Below, one piece after another: positions 50,652 to 59,566 of a stretch of DNA of 64,000 nt. This DNA is from Haladaptatus cibarius D43 (GTDB lineage: Archaea > Halobacteriota > Halobacteria > Halobacteriales > Haladaptataceae), in the NCBI RefSeq assembly GCF_000710615.1, contig NZ_JDTH01000006.1, positions 124,001-188,000 of the forward strand, written 5' to 3'. Both the position numbers and the translations under genes were made by a program. Position 1 is the stretch's first letter; each line of letters starts with the position of its first letter. The notes under the pieces are model-generated. The model worked only from the letters and a program-made list of their open reading frames with translations, was not told the DNA's origin and ran no database searches.

Positions 50652-52907
50652 ATGACCGCGACGGCAAAACGGTTCCTCGTCGCTGTCGTCGCCGTCCTAC
50701 TGATCGTCGGAACGAGCAGTCCGTTCGTCGCAGTCGGGAACGCCGACAGCGCAGAGAGCGCATCAACGGCAACCGACCTCTCTCAACTGCAGGACGCACC
50801 GAAGCCGGAGTATCTCTCGCAGACCGCGCCGGTAGACGGATTACGCTCGTTCGACGGGCCGCCGAGAATGAGCATTAGCAGTCAACAACTCGGCAATCAG
50901 ACGACGCAAGCAGGTAACGAGACCACAGTCGGGAACGCGACACAGGGCAACGAAAGCCGACAAGCCGCGGTTCGAGGTGCGCTCCAAGGCGTCGAAGACG
51001 CCATGGACGCCGGAGTTGACGTGAGTTCCGCGGAGCGAGAGGCCGCAGTTACCGGAGCAGTTGGTGGTGCGCTCCAAAGCCCGGATGCGAGCACCGAACA
51101 ACTCGAAGCGTCCGCACAGGGGGCCGCCTTCGGTGCCCTCACCGGCGCGTCAAATGCGAGTGAAAACGCGACTAGCGGAAACTTCACCGACGGAGCTATC
51201 GGAACGACGACCACCTCCGACAACGCGAGTTCGGCCTCGCGCGTGGCGCTGAAGCAGAATCAAATAAACCAGAACGTCAACATCAACGTCATCCAGAATG
51301 CCGCGTTCGGTGCGGCCGCCGGAGCGATCAACCAGAACGCAAACGTCAATGTCGTTCAAAACGCCGCACAGGGGGCGGCACAAGGTGCGGCGCAGGAAGG
51401 AATCAACCAGAACGCGAACGTAAACATCGTTCAGAATGCCGCACTCGGTGCGGCTGACGGTGGTGTTCAAGGGAGCATCGCAAATCAGAATACCAACGTG
51501 AACGTCGTCCAGAATGCCGCGCTTGGAGCGGCTTCCGGAGCGATCAATCAGAACGCGAACGTCAACGTCGTCCAGAACGCCGCGTTCGGCGCGAGTGGTG
51601 GCGCGGTCTCAGCCGCAAACCAGAACGCCAACGTGAACGTCATCCAGAACGCCGCGCAGGGTGCGGCACAGGGCGCACTTCAGGAGGCAATCAACCAGAA
51701 CGCCAACGTGAACGTCGTTCAGAATGCCGCGCTCGGTGCGGCCGCAGGAGCAGTTCAGAGCGCCGTCAATCAGAACGTCAACGCAAACGTCGTGCAGAAC
51801 GCCGCACAGGGTGCGGCCGCTGGGGCGATTAATCAGAACGCCAACGTCAACGTGATTCAGAACGCCGCCCTCGGCGCGGCGAGTGGTGCGGTACAGGCCG
51901 CGGCGGTCAACCAGAACGCGAACGTCAACGTCGTCCAGAACGCCGCGCAGGGTGCGGCACAGGGTGGCGTCGAAGCTGGCACTGCGAACCAGAACGTGAA
52001 CGTTAACGTCATCCAAAATGCCGCACTCGGGGCCGCTGGCGGAGCCATACAAGGTGCAGTCAACCAGAACGTCAATATCAACGTCATCCTCAATGCGGCG
52101 CTCGGTGGAGCACAGGGCGCTGTGGAAGGTGCGGTGAACCAGAACGTCAACATCAACGTCATTCTCAACGCCGCCGCCGGTGCGGCGCAGGGTGGTGTGG
52201 GCGTCGGGGCGACGAATCAGAACGTCAATATCAACGTCATCCTCAACGCCGCACTCGGCGGAGCACAGGGTGCTGTTCAGGGTGCCGTAAACCAGAACGT
52301 CAACATCAACGTCATCCTCAACGCCGCACAGGGCGCGGCGTTGGGCGCTGGACAGGCCGGTGCGGTGAATCAGAACGTCAACATCAACGTCATTCTCAAT
52401 GCGGCGCTCGGAGCCGCGCAGGGTGGCGTCGGCTCGGCCGCAGTCAACCAGAACGTCAACATCAACGTCATCCTCAATGCGGTGCTGGGCAGTGCCGAGG
52501 GTGCTGTCGGTGCGGCCGCGGACAACCCGAACGTGTCACCGCGCGAAGTCCGAGCCGCCGCGGATGGCGGGGCGACCGGTGCGATAGAGACGGCGTCGGT
52601 CAATCAGAACGTCAACATCAACGTTATTCAGAACATCGCGGCGAACGGTGCACAGCAGGGAGTCAACGCCGCAGCGACTGGCGCAAGCATCCAAGCGATT
52701 CAGAACGCCGCGGAACAAGCCGCAGAGGTCGATGGTGCTGATGGAACGGCAGAAGAGCCACAGCCGACCGAACCGGAGCCTGAGCCAACCGAACCCGAAC
52801 CGACCGAGCCACAGCCGACCGAACCGGAGCCTGAGCCAACCGAACCCGAACCGGAGCCGACCGAACCAGAACCACAACCGACTGAACCAGCCAACGAATC
52901 GGCCTGA
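50652..52907 (+). CDS. Secreted Asn/Gln-rich tandem-repeat protein (candidate fibre or solenoid)
   Basis: A 751-residue protein. It starts with a Sec-type signal, MTATAKRFLVAVVAVLLIVG. A Ser/Thr/Asn-rich segment follows with Ala/Gly pieces (AAVRGALQGVEDAM, EAAVTGAVGGALQ). From residue 203 to about 690 there are about 19 units of 21-27 residues, each opening NQNxNxNVIxNAA and ending in Ala/Gly/Gln-rich GAAxGAxxxAV. Unit 18 is degenerate. The end (704-751) is Pro/Glu/Thr-rich. The alternating Asn/hydrophobic strand and the Asn/Gln ladder suit a beta-solenoid or amyloid-like fibre on the cell surface. No enzymatic motif or anchor is visible. I do not recognise a family. Confidence 0.85.
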   Translation: MTATAKRFLVAVVAVLLIVGTSSPFVAVGNADSAESASTATDLSQLQDAPKPEYLSQTAPVDGLRSFDGPPRMSISSQQLGNQTTQAGNETTVGNATQGNESRQAAVRGALQGVEDAMDAGVDVSSAEREAAVTGAVGGALQSPDASTEQLEASAQGAAFGALTGASNASENATSGNFTDGAIGTTTTSDNASSASRVALKQNQINQNVNINVIQNAAFGAAAGAINQNANVNVVQNAAQGAAQGAAQEGINQNANVNIVQNAALGAADGGVQGSIANQNTNVNVVQNAALGAASGAINQNANVNVVQNAAFGASGGAVSAANQNANVNVIQNAAQGAAQGALQEAINQNANVNVVQNAALGAAAGAVQSAVNQNVNANVVQNAAQGAAAGAINQNANVNVIQNAALGAASGAVQAAAVNQNANVNVVQNAAQGAAQGGVEAGTANQNVNVNVIQNAALGAAGGAIQGAVNQNVNINVILNAALGGAQGAVEGAVNQNVNINVILNAAAGAAQGGVGVGATNQNVNINVILNAALGGAQGAVQGAVNQNVNINVILNAAQGAALGAGQAGAVNQNVNINVILNAALGAAQGGVGSAAVNQNVNINVILNAVLGSAEGAVGAAADNPNVSPREVRAAADGGATGAIETASVNQNVNINVIQNIAANGAQQGVNAAATGASIQAIQNAAEQAAEVDGADGTAEEPQPTEPEPEPTEPEPTEPQPTEPEPEPTEPEPEPTEPEPQPTEPANESA
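51258..52720 (+). repeat. Tandem repeat array inside the secreted repeat protein
   Basis: About 19 in-frame units of 63-81 bp. Units 1-11 mostly read NANVNVVQNAA; units 12-17 read NVNINVILNAA; the last unit reverts to IQN. Copies vary at synonymous sites, so the array is old enough to have drifted, but the second block looks more recently expanded. Confidence 0.9.
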
Positions 52908-53047
52908 CCGACTGTCGTCGTCGGTTCAAACCATTCTTTCATTTGCACACGACAACTGCCACGTCCAGTAGGTAGTTCCAAACTGATTTTTCTCGCCCTA
53001 CGATTCGACCCAAGTGAGGCCTAATTCCGCCGAAGGCGTCTCATAAC

Positions 53048-53055
53048 AATATAGG
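53048..53055 (+). promoter_or_regulatory. TATA box of the asparagine-synthetase-like gene
   Basis: AATATAGG is centred about 25 bp before ATG 53076 and supports this start over the GTG at 53061. Confidence 0.55.
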
Positions 53056-53075
53056 CAGTCGTGAACGGTTCTGCT

Positions 53076-54857
53076 ATGCCCGGCGTAACTGGTGGTACTG
53101 TCAGCAGTCGTGCTCTCGACGAGATGATAGACACGATGGACGACGAATCGTGGTATGGCACTGCCGAACGCTCGACTGGCGACTGGCGAATCGGACTCGT
53201 CCATCACGGCGAGCGAGACGCACGCGGATGGACAACGTGGCGAGACGGCGACCGAATCGGCGTTCTTCACGGCGTGATTTCGAATCGCGAAGAACTGGGG
53301 TTGACGGCCGACGAAATCTTCGAGCGAGTGCTCGCCGACCCAGACCGCACCCTTCCGAAACTCAGCGGCCCGTTTTTGCTCGCGGTGGCAGATGGAAGTT
53401 CTACCATCGTCGCAACCGACAAAATTGGCACGCGACCGTGTTACTATTCGACGGTTCACGGCTTCCTGTTCGGAAGCGAACTGAAATCGCTGGTCACGCA
53501 ACTCCGCGAACCGCGAGTGGACGAGCGAGCGGTGAGCGACATGCTCCATATGGGCTACGTGTTCGGAAAGAAAACCCTCGTCTCGGACATTCACTCTCTG
53601 CGTCCCGCCTCGTACATCCACTACGAGGGCGGCAATCTCCGGACGAAGCGATACTGGGAACCCGACTTCGGCATCGCGCCACAGGAGGGCTACGTCGATG
53701 AGGCGGTTCGGCGCTACCGCCGGGTTGTCGGCAACGTTGCAGACACCATCGACGGACGAGCCGGTGTCTGGCTTTCGGGCGGACTCGACAGTAGAACGCT
53801 CGCCGCCGCGCTGAAAGATGAAATTGGCTCCGTTCAGACGTTCACTTACGACAACTCCGCGACGCAGGAAGACCGAATCGGTGCGGAGCGCGTCGCCGAC
53901 TCGCTCGAACTACCCAACCAGTTCCACGACTACTCCGCCGGGGAGTTCGTGAACGCCATCGAACGCGGCGTGGACATCATGGACGGGATGTTGCAGTGGT
54001 CGTTTTTCGTCAACCTCGCACCCTCGCTGAACAGCGTTTCCGGGCAGGTTGACGTGCTGTTCGAAGGAAGCAGTCAAGGCGAATTTTTCGGCGACGTGAT
54101 GTATCGGTCGTATTTGACCGGAAAACAACCTGTTGATGCCCTCTCTGCCCTGAAGAGTCAGCTGCCCCCCGCTGACGTTCAAACCCTCCTCTCCGCGGAA
54201 ATTTCCCCGAAACAATCGTTGGGCCGTGTGGTCGAACGAAGCACGCAACCCCGGCGAGAACACAGAACCCTCGACGCACTCTGGGAAATCTTCGCGGACT
54301 CGCATTTCCGCTCGAATCGCCTCTATCGAAGTCAGGCCGGAACTCGCGTCCCGTTCGCAGACGGCGAGTTCATGAACCACGTCGCGCGAATGCCATACAA
54401 TCGGTACCGAATCGGGTCGATTCCCGGCACTCGCGGCACGGTTCCGTCCGCCGTCGCGCCGCTCAAACTCGAAGTTGCCCGTCGAGTCGCTGGCCCTGCC
54501 GCAAAAGTCCCGTACAATCGGACGAAGCGCCCGCCCACCTCGCCTCTCACACTTCACGCCGCGGGATTCGTCGCGGACAACGTGAAAAAGCGAGTGCTCG
54601 GTCAAACCACGTCGCAGATGGGAACGTGGTACCGAACGAACAACGACATGCGAGCCTTCATCGACGACCTCCTCGACGATGCGTGTGCCCGTGACATCTT
54701 CGATTCGGACGGGGTGCGTGACCTCCAACGCGAGCATCTCGACGAGCGCGGTGACTATATCAAACCGATTTCGGCGCTGACGACTGTCGAACTCTGGTTA
54801 CAGAAGCACCTCGACGCACTCCGTCCGTCCGCGGGCCAGCGCGTTCCAGTTCGATAG
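53076..54857 (+). CDS. Asparagine-synthetase-like amidoligase lacking glutaminase Cys
   Basis: A 593-residue protein with the two-domain layout of class II glutamine-dependent asparagine synthetases: an N-terminal Ntn domain (GVLHGVISNREEL, GPFLLAVADG, ATDKIGTRPCYY, FLFGSELKSLV) and a C-terminal PP-loop domain, VWLSGGLDSRTLAAAL (234-239). The conserved Cys after Met1 that acts on glutamine is Pro here (MPGVTGG), so it cannot hydrolyse glutamine in the usual way. It may use ammonia or another amine donor, as in natural-product amidoligases. A TATA box sets ATG 53076. It is a stand-alone gene near surface-related functions. Confidence 0.85.
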   Translation: MPGVTGGTVSSRALDEMIDTMDDESWYGTAERSTGDWRIGLVHHGERDARGWTTWRDGDRIGVLHGVISNREELGLTADEIFERVLADPDRTLPKLSGPFLLAVADGSSTIVATDKIGTRPCYYSTVHGFLFGSELKSLVTQLREPRVDERAVSDMLHMGYVFGKKTLVSDIHSLRPASYIHYEGGNLRTKRYWEPDFGIAPQEGYVDEAVRRYRRVVGNVADTIDGRAGVWLSGGLDSRTLAAALKDEIGSVQTFTYDNSATQEDRIGAERVADSLELPNQFHDYSAGEFVNAIERGVDIMDGMLQWSFFVNLAPSLNSVSGQVDVLFEGSSQGEFFGDVMYRSYLTGKQPVDALSALKSQLPPADVQTLLSAEISPKQSLGRVVERSTQPRREHRTLDALWEIFADSHFRSNRLYRSQAGTRVPFADGEFMNHVARMPYNRYRIGSIPGTRGTVPSAVAPLKLEVARRVAGPAAKVPYNRTKRPPTSPLTLHAAGFVADNVKKRVLGQTTSQMGTWYRTNNDMRAFIDDLLDDACARDIFDSDGVRDLQREHLDERGDYIKPISALTTVELWLQKHLDALRPSAGQRVPVR

Positions 54858-55089
54858 CGAGAATATATTTAAACTATTTATTATAAATCGAATCAAAGTA
54901 GGAAGTTTCAATCACAGCCGATTTGACCATTCTACTGCATGGCAGGCGGCATATCGGCACGCCAACTCCCTCAAGCATGGTCACAAACGATATTAAATAT
55001 ATAGATGTAGATACTCACTGAATTTTGATATTTATTGAGTTTCGAACTATTTGTTGCCGTTTCTCTACTTTTCAGTTCGTCTGACAAAA

Positions 55090-55098
55090 TTTTATAAA
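55090..55098 (+). promoter_or_regulatory. TATA-like element before small membrane-protein gene
   Basis: TTTTATAAA lies about 40 bp upstream of GTG 55134, compatible with a short leader or an alternative start. Confidence 0.4.
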
Positions 55099-55133
55099 CC
55101 TTGGGGCAACAGTGGGAGACAGGCTGGTCACGA

Positions 55134-55379
55134 GTGGACCGACGAACAAACGACAAACAGACAAACGAAACATCCGAAAACCGCCGGAACACACTCATCC
55201 TTCCCGCACTGGGCACCTGCTGGCTGGCGTTTCTCGGCTACTCCGAGCTGTACGGCGGCGGGGCGAACGTAGATTTCGTCGCCATGACGCTCGGTGCAGG
55301 ATTGATGGTTGCTGGCACGATCCGGTTCCTTCGCACGACCGATTCCGTGGAGAGAACACCGGAAGAACAAGGCAGATAG
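55134..55379 (+). CDS. Small membrane protein of unknown function
   Basis: An 81-residue protein. A charged start (VDRRTNDKQTNETSENRRN) precedes two hydrophobic helices, TLILPALGTCWLAFLGY and VDFVAMTLGAGLMVAGTIRF, then a charged tail. The first helix ends at SELYGGGANVD. I do not recognise it. GTG 55134 is chosen because the TTG at 55101 gives a Trp-rich extra segment. A membrane gene follows at 55397. Confidence 0.55.
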   Translation: MDRRTNDKQTNETSENRRNTLILPALGTCWLAFLGYSELYGGGANVDFVAMTLGAGLMVAGTIRFLRTTDSVERTPEEQGR

Positions 55380-55396
55380 GGCACGTACATCGCCCG

Positions 55397-55558
55397 ATGA
55401 ACGTCGGGGTATTCCTCCTCATCGAACTTCTCGTCGCAGTCGTACTCCTTTCAGTCGGTGGCGTCCTCGTCCACCGCTGTCGGGCGTCCGGCGAGTGGCA
55501 ACCGCGAGGATTACAAGACGCGGAACGTGACGCCGGAATCGACGAGGAGTGGCGCTAA
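55397..55558 (+). CDS. Small single-helix membrane protein (53 aa)
   Basis: MNVGVFLLIELLVAVVLLSV is one membrane helix. A basic HRCRASGEWQPRG segment and an acidic tail follow, giving a positive-inside topology. The gene starts 17 bp behind the previous gene's stop and ends ten bases before the convergent HerA-like gene. Its function is unknown. Confidence 0.65.
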   Translation: MNVGVFLLIELLVAVVLLSVGGVLVHRCRASGEWQPRGLQDAERDAGIDEEWR

Positions 55559-55567
55559 TCGCGCCGA

Positions 55568-57379
55568 TTATTCGCGCCACTGCCCGTGGAGCTCGGTGTT
55601 GTGCGCTCGCTCGTCCGGGTCGTTGATAATCGAAACCATTCCCGCCCGGTCGAGGGCGTACTGTCGAGCATCGTTTCGCGTGGCGAGCGATCGAGTTCTG
55701 AGTTCGGCGAGGAGGCTCTGAATCTGTTCGACGGACGCCGTCACACTTGCTTCGATTTCGTGAACCGTCATCGGGCCGTCCGCCGCGAGTGTGGCGATAA
55801 CGTCCCACGTATGGTCGTCGTTACAAAGTGATTCCCGCCGCGCCGCGTCGATGCGAACCACAACGGGGTCTGCGTTCGCCAGTTCCACGAGCGATGCGGT
55901 GTCCGACACTGATTGCTGTGAAACGGCTTTGCCGAGTTCGTAGCCGCGCTGACGAAGTCGTTTTCGGTACGCTTCGACGGAATCTTCGCCCTCGGATGGT
56001 TCAACACCGGGAGATTCGACGGTGTCGGCGGACGAGGTCGATTCCCCGACCTCGTCCGCTGTTGCGGTTTTCTCGGGGTGCTTGGATTGCTCGATTTCTT
56101 CAGGTTTCCCTGGTTGTTCGATTCTTTCTGATTTTTTGGTTTTCTCGATTCCTTCGGTTTCCTCACTCGCCTCGAACGCGTTCAGGTCGGTCTGCTCGTT
56201 CTCCAACTCGACGACCTGCGCTTCGAGTTCGCGGATTCGCTCGTCTTTCTCACGGAGTTGCTGTCCGAAATCCTCCGGGCCGCCAACCTCCCCGTGGGCG
56301 AGTGCGTTGGCCATTTTCCGCGCGGCGGCGGACACGTCGCGCGCGGTTTGAAGCTCGTCCTCCAGCGACGCGATTCGTTCTTGCTTGCGCTCCAGTTGGC
56401 TTTCGAGTTCCGCAACCCGATTGTGTTCTTGCTCCTGAAGTTCCGTGATGTCCTCCAAGTCGCCCATCAGTGCGTCGCTGACCGATTTCAGTTCGGGGCG
56501 CTCGAAGTCATCGAGTCCGGGGGTTGCCCCCGCGTCGAAGGTTTGTTTTCGGTTGAACTGTACGCGACGAATCCCGCCGTCTGTCCAGTCCGTCTGGACG
56601 AATCCCTCCCCTGCGTTGAGGTCTGGAACCGCGTCACCGTACTCGTCGCCGACGATTCGGCTGACGACTTTCGTGTCGTTTTCCCACGTCAGCCGATGCC
56701 AGACGAGCCAGTTCGCCTGCGTGATAAAGTCCTTCTTCACGTCGGCGGGGCGCTGGCTGATGCCCATCACGCCCAGTCCGTGTTTTCGCCCGCGCTTGCC
56801 GACCTTGATGAGCATCTTTCCGGTTTCGCCCATGCCGCCGCCTTCCGGGATGTATTCGTGGCACTCCTCGACCACCAGCAAGAACGGCTTTTTCAGCTTC
56901 TTTTCCTTGGCGAACAGATGTCGCGCCGTTTCACGGATGAGTTCGTCGGCCTCGTCCTCGTCCAGATAGCCGGACACGTCCACGATGACCGGGACGTTCT
57001 GTTCGAGCGCAAGCGAGGCGATTTTCTCGGCGTGTTCGGCCCCGACTTGGATGTCACACTCCTCGTCCGCGCCAGCGTGGAGCAGTTCGTACTCCTCTTT
57101 TAAGCCGTAGTACTCCCCGTCAGCGTCGATGATGGCGACCGGATAGCCTGCGTCCAGCAGTTTTTCAACGATGACCGACGCGGTGTTCGACTTCCCCGAC
57201 CCGGATTTTCCGGTGACGAACCCGCGCCCCGTCAGGATTTCGACAACGGGAATCGAAACCTCGGTGTCGTCGGCGACGAGGTTGCCCACCGGCAGTTGTT
57301 GTTCGTTGTCCATCTTCTTGGTGCTGGATTCGACAGAGATTCCTTGAATTTTTGCATCACGCTTCGAACTGCTGACCAT
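55568..57379 (-). CDS. HerA/DUF87-like ATPase with coiled coil and C-terminal winged helix
   Basis: A 603-residue protein. Walker A is GKSGSGKS (57-64) in GRGFVTGKSGSGKSNTASV and Walker B is FLLVVEECHEYIP. PVIVDVSGYLDEDEADELI, GMGETGKMLIKVGKRGRKH and MGISQRPADVKKDF are HerA-type motifs. Residues about 310-400 form a coiled coil (ELESQLERKQERIASLE), then a Glu/Ser/Lys-rich linker and a C-terminal winged helix (ADGPMTVHEIEASVTASV). HerA-family proteins are hexameric DNA translocases, often with NurA, which is not adjacent. ATG 57313 is an alternative start. A TATA-like sequence lies near 57440. Confidence 0.88.
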   Translation of the reverse strand: MVSSSKRDAKIQGISVESSTKKMDNEQQLPVGNLVADDTEVSIPVVEILTGRGFVTGKSGSGKSNTASVIVEKLLDAGYPVAIIDADGEYYGLKEEYELLHAGADEECDIQVGAEHAEKIASLALEQNVPVIVDVSGYLDEDEADELIRETARHLFAKEKKLKKPFLLVVEECHEYIPEGGGMGETGKMLIKVGKRGRKHGLGVMGISQRPADVKKDFITQANWLVWHRLTWENDTKVVSRIVGDEYGDAVPDLNAGEGFVQTDWTDGGIRRVQFNRKQTFDAGATPGLDDFERPELKSVSDALMGDLEDITELQEQEHNRVAELESQLERKQERIASLEDELQTARDVSAAARKMANALAHGEVGGPEDFGQQLREKDERIRELEAQVVELENEQTDLNAFEASEETEGIEKTKKSERIEQPGKPEEIEQSKHPEKTATADEVGESTSSADTVESPGVEPSEGEDSVEAYRKRLRQRGYELGKAVSQQSVSDTASLVELANADPVVVRIDAARRESLCNDDHTWDVIATLAADGPMTVHEIEASVTASVEQIQSLLAELRTRSLATRNDARQYALDRAGMVSIINDPDERAHNTELHGQWRE

Positions 57380-57604
57380 TGGTGACTTGGTTGGCTGGTT
57401 GGATGGGTGATCGGCGAATTGCTCTGGTTCCGCTTTCGAATATAACCGTTCGTTTCTCCCAGACGTGCTCGAAATCCCGACATTACAATCCGCGACACCG
57501 CCACAATCGCTTTGCTGTCAGCCCTCGAACCGCCGGACAATGAATTTCCATGTCGATGCCGAAACTGTTGAGCGGAGGCAAGAGCGAACTGGGGGAAGCA
57601 CAAC

Positions 57605-58630
57605 GTGACCCGTGTCGCCGTCGTCGGGGCAGGTGTCGCAGGACTCGGCGTCGCCTACGCGCTTCGAGATTCGGCAACGGTCACCCTGTTCGAGCGATGC
57701 GAGCGCGTCGGCGGCCGCGCCGCCACGCGCGAGCAAGCCGACTGCGTCTACGACACGGGCGCGAACTACGTGAAAAGCGAGGAGGAACGTGTTTCTCGCG
57801 TTATCCGAGAACTCTCGGATGGATTGGTCGATGTCGAAGAACCGGTTTGGACGTTCGACGCGGGCGAGACGATTTCGGAGGGACGTGACGAAGATACGGA
57901 GAAATGGACGTACCGAAACGGAATCGGAACGCTCGGTCAGCGACTACTGAATGTGAGTGATGCAACTGTTCGAACCAATACGCGGATTGTTGGGATTCAA
58001 AAGAACGAAGACGACGGATGGTACGTCGAAGACGGTGGCGGGAACGAGCATGGGCCATACGACGAACTCGTGTTGACACCGCCAGCGCCGCTTACTGCAT
58101 CTCTGCTAGAGTTTGCGGAGTGGGGCGACGACGAAACCCGACGGGAACTCCGCGAACATATCGGCCACGTTCCGTACCGAACGATTCTCTCTGTCGTGCT
58201 TCACTATCCCTTCGAAATCGACCGGCCCTACTACGCGCTGGTAAACACGGACAAGGAACACGAAATCGGCTGGCTGGCGCGCGAGTCCTGCAAATCGGGT
58301 CACGTTCCGGACGGCGAGAGCCTGCTGGTCGTCCAGATGGCTCCCGACTGGTCGGCAAAACAGTACGACCACGAGAATTCGGAAATCGTTGCGGCGGCGG
58401 CAGACCACGTCGCGGACTTGCTTTCCGACCACTCGCTTTCTGCTCCGGACTGGTTCGACGTGATTCGCTGGCGCGATGCGCTCCCGGATTCGGGTGCCGA
58501 TGCGGACGTTCTTCGGAGGGCAACGGAAGTGAACCTCTATTTCGCTGGCGACTGGGTCGCAGGAGATGGTCGAGTGCACCACGCGCTGGGGAGTGGACTC
58601 GACGTTGGCGAACGAATCCGCGAGGAATAG
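57605..58630 (+). CDS. FAD-dependent amine oxidase-like protein (renalase type)
   Basis: A 341-residue FAD enzyme. VAVVGAGVAGLGVAYALRDS is the dinucleotide site, RCERVGGRAATR follows, WTYRNGIGTLGQRLL lies in the core and YFAGDWVAGDGRVHHALGSG is the C-terminal FAD motif with the flavin-contacting Gly-Asp. The length and the lack of an extra domain resemble renalase/NAD(P)H-oxidising monomeric FAD proteins. The start is a GTG at 57605. A role in carotenoid or NADH-isomer oxidation cannot be told apart by sequence alone. Confidence 0.88.
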   Translation: MTRVAVVGAGVAGLGVAYALRDSATVTLFERCERVGGRAATREQADCVYDTGANYVKSEEERVSRVIRELSDGLVDVEEPVWTFDAGETISEGRDEDTEKWTYRNGIGTLGQRLLNVSDATVRTNTRIVGIQKNEDDGWYVEDGGGNEHGPYDELVLTPPAPLTASLLEFAEWGDDETRRELREHIGHVPYRTILSVVLHYPFEIDRPYYALVNTDKEHEIGWLARESCKSGHVPDGESLLVVQMAPDWSAKQYDHENSEIVAAAADHVADLLSDHSLSAPDWFDVIRWRDALPDSGADADVLRRATEVNLYFAGDWVAGDGRVHHALGSGLDVGERIREE

Positions 58631-58636
58631 TCGCAA

Positions 58637-59428
58637 TTACACCGCCGCGTCGGAGTCCGAAGGCTCTTCGAGCGGCATCGCTTCCTCGTAATACTGCTCG
58701 TACAATGATTCGGCCCACGTTCGAACGTCGGGGTTTGTCGTGTCTGCAAAAATGCGGAGCACACCGGTATCGTCGTAGCCACCGATACCGATTCTGTCGT
58801 CGAACATCACCAGTCCAAACGGCAGTTGCTCGTGAACGAGCAAGTCGAGGTTTCCAATTTCGATGGCGTGAGACGTTGCTTCGCGGTGGTCGGTGAACAG
58901 TTGGTCGATGACGGTCGGAAGATAGATGATTTCGGTCTGCATGCCGTCGAAGATGTTTTCGCGGATTTCGTCCACGTACATCGGGGCGATTGTCGTGGTG
59001 TCGAACCCGCGGAGAGTTTCCGAATCGCGGAGAAGCGAGACGAATCGACGGACTGGACGGTACGGGTCACCCGGTTCCTGCACCGTTATCGTCGCGTCGG
59101 TGAACAGTTCGACGTTGATGCCGGTTCCGTCAAGCGCTGGCAAGAGTGGTTCCAATCGAGTCGCCAACTCGACGGTATCTTGTAGTTCACCGACTTCGGT
59201 TGCAACGATTCGACCCAACGGCGTGAGTTCGTAGTTTCCATCGACGCGACGAACGAGCGACTTCTCGGTCAGGTCGCGTACGATTCGGTGCGTCGTCGTC
59301 CGCGACACGCCGATGTCCGCTTGCAGTTCCGACCGCGCCAGTGGGTGCTCGCTAAGCGCCCGCAGGGTATTCGCTCGCTTGACGGCAGTGACCACGATCT
59401 CTGAATCACTACTGGTCATTACGTTCAT
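58637..59428 (-). CDS. Winged-helix transcriptional regulator with C-terminal sensor domain
   Basis: A 263-residue regulator. ALSEHPLARSELQADIGVSR and TTHRIVRDLTEKSLVRRVDGNYELT are the helix-turn-helix and wing. The C-terminal two thirds hold a conserved haloarchaeal domain: LPFGLVMFDDRIGIGGYDDT and VLRIFADTTNPDVRTWAESLY. Ligand and targets are unknown. A decayed relative is at 28641-28871. Its stop is close to the FAD gene's stop, convergently. ATG 59419 is an alternative start. Confidence 0.85.
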   Translation of the reverse strand: MNVMTSSDSEIVVTAVKRANTLRALSEHPLARSELQADIGVSRTTTHRIVRDLTEKSLVRRVDGNYELTPLGRIVATEVGELQDTVELATRLEPLLPALDGTGINVELFTDATITVQEPGDPYRPVRRFVSLLRDSETLRGFDTTTIAPMYVDEIRENIFDGMQTEIIYLPTVIDQLFTDHREATSHAIEIGNLDLLVHEQLPFGLVMFDDRIGIGGYDDTGVLRIFADTTNPDVRTWAESLYEQYYEEAMPLEEPSDSDAAV

Positions 59429-59537
59429 TACTCATCCCTATGGTATAGTGTTTCACACCCCGAAAACTGTTTCACGGGGTGGAAACGGTTCGTTTTTCGA
59501 AATCGTTCCGCGTTTCGGGAAAATATCATTGGATAAT

Positions 59538-59545
59538 TATATACA
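59538..59545 (+). promoter_or_regulatory. TATA box of DUF4870 gene
   Basis: TTATATAC is centred about 26 bp before ATG 59567. The spacing is right for a leaderless mRNA and separates this ATG from an out-of-frame ATG at 59562. Confidence 0.65.
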
Positions 59546-59566
59546 ATATTCGTTCCATTTCATGCC

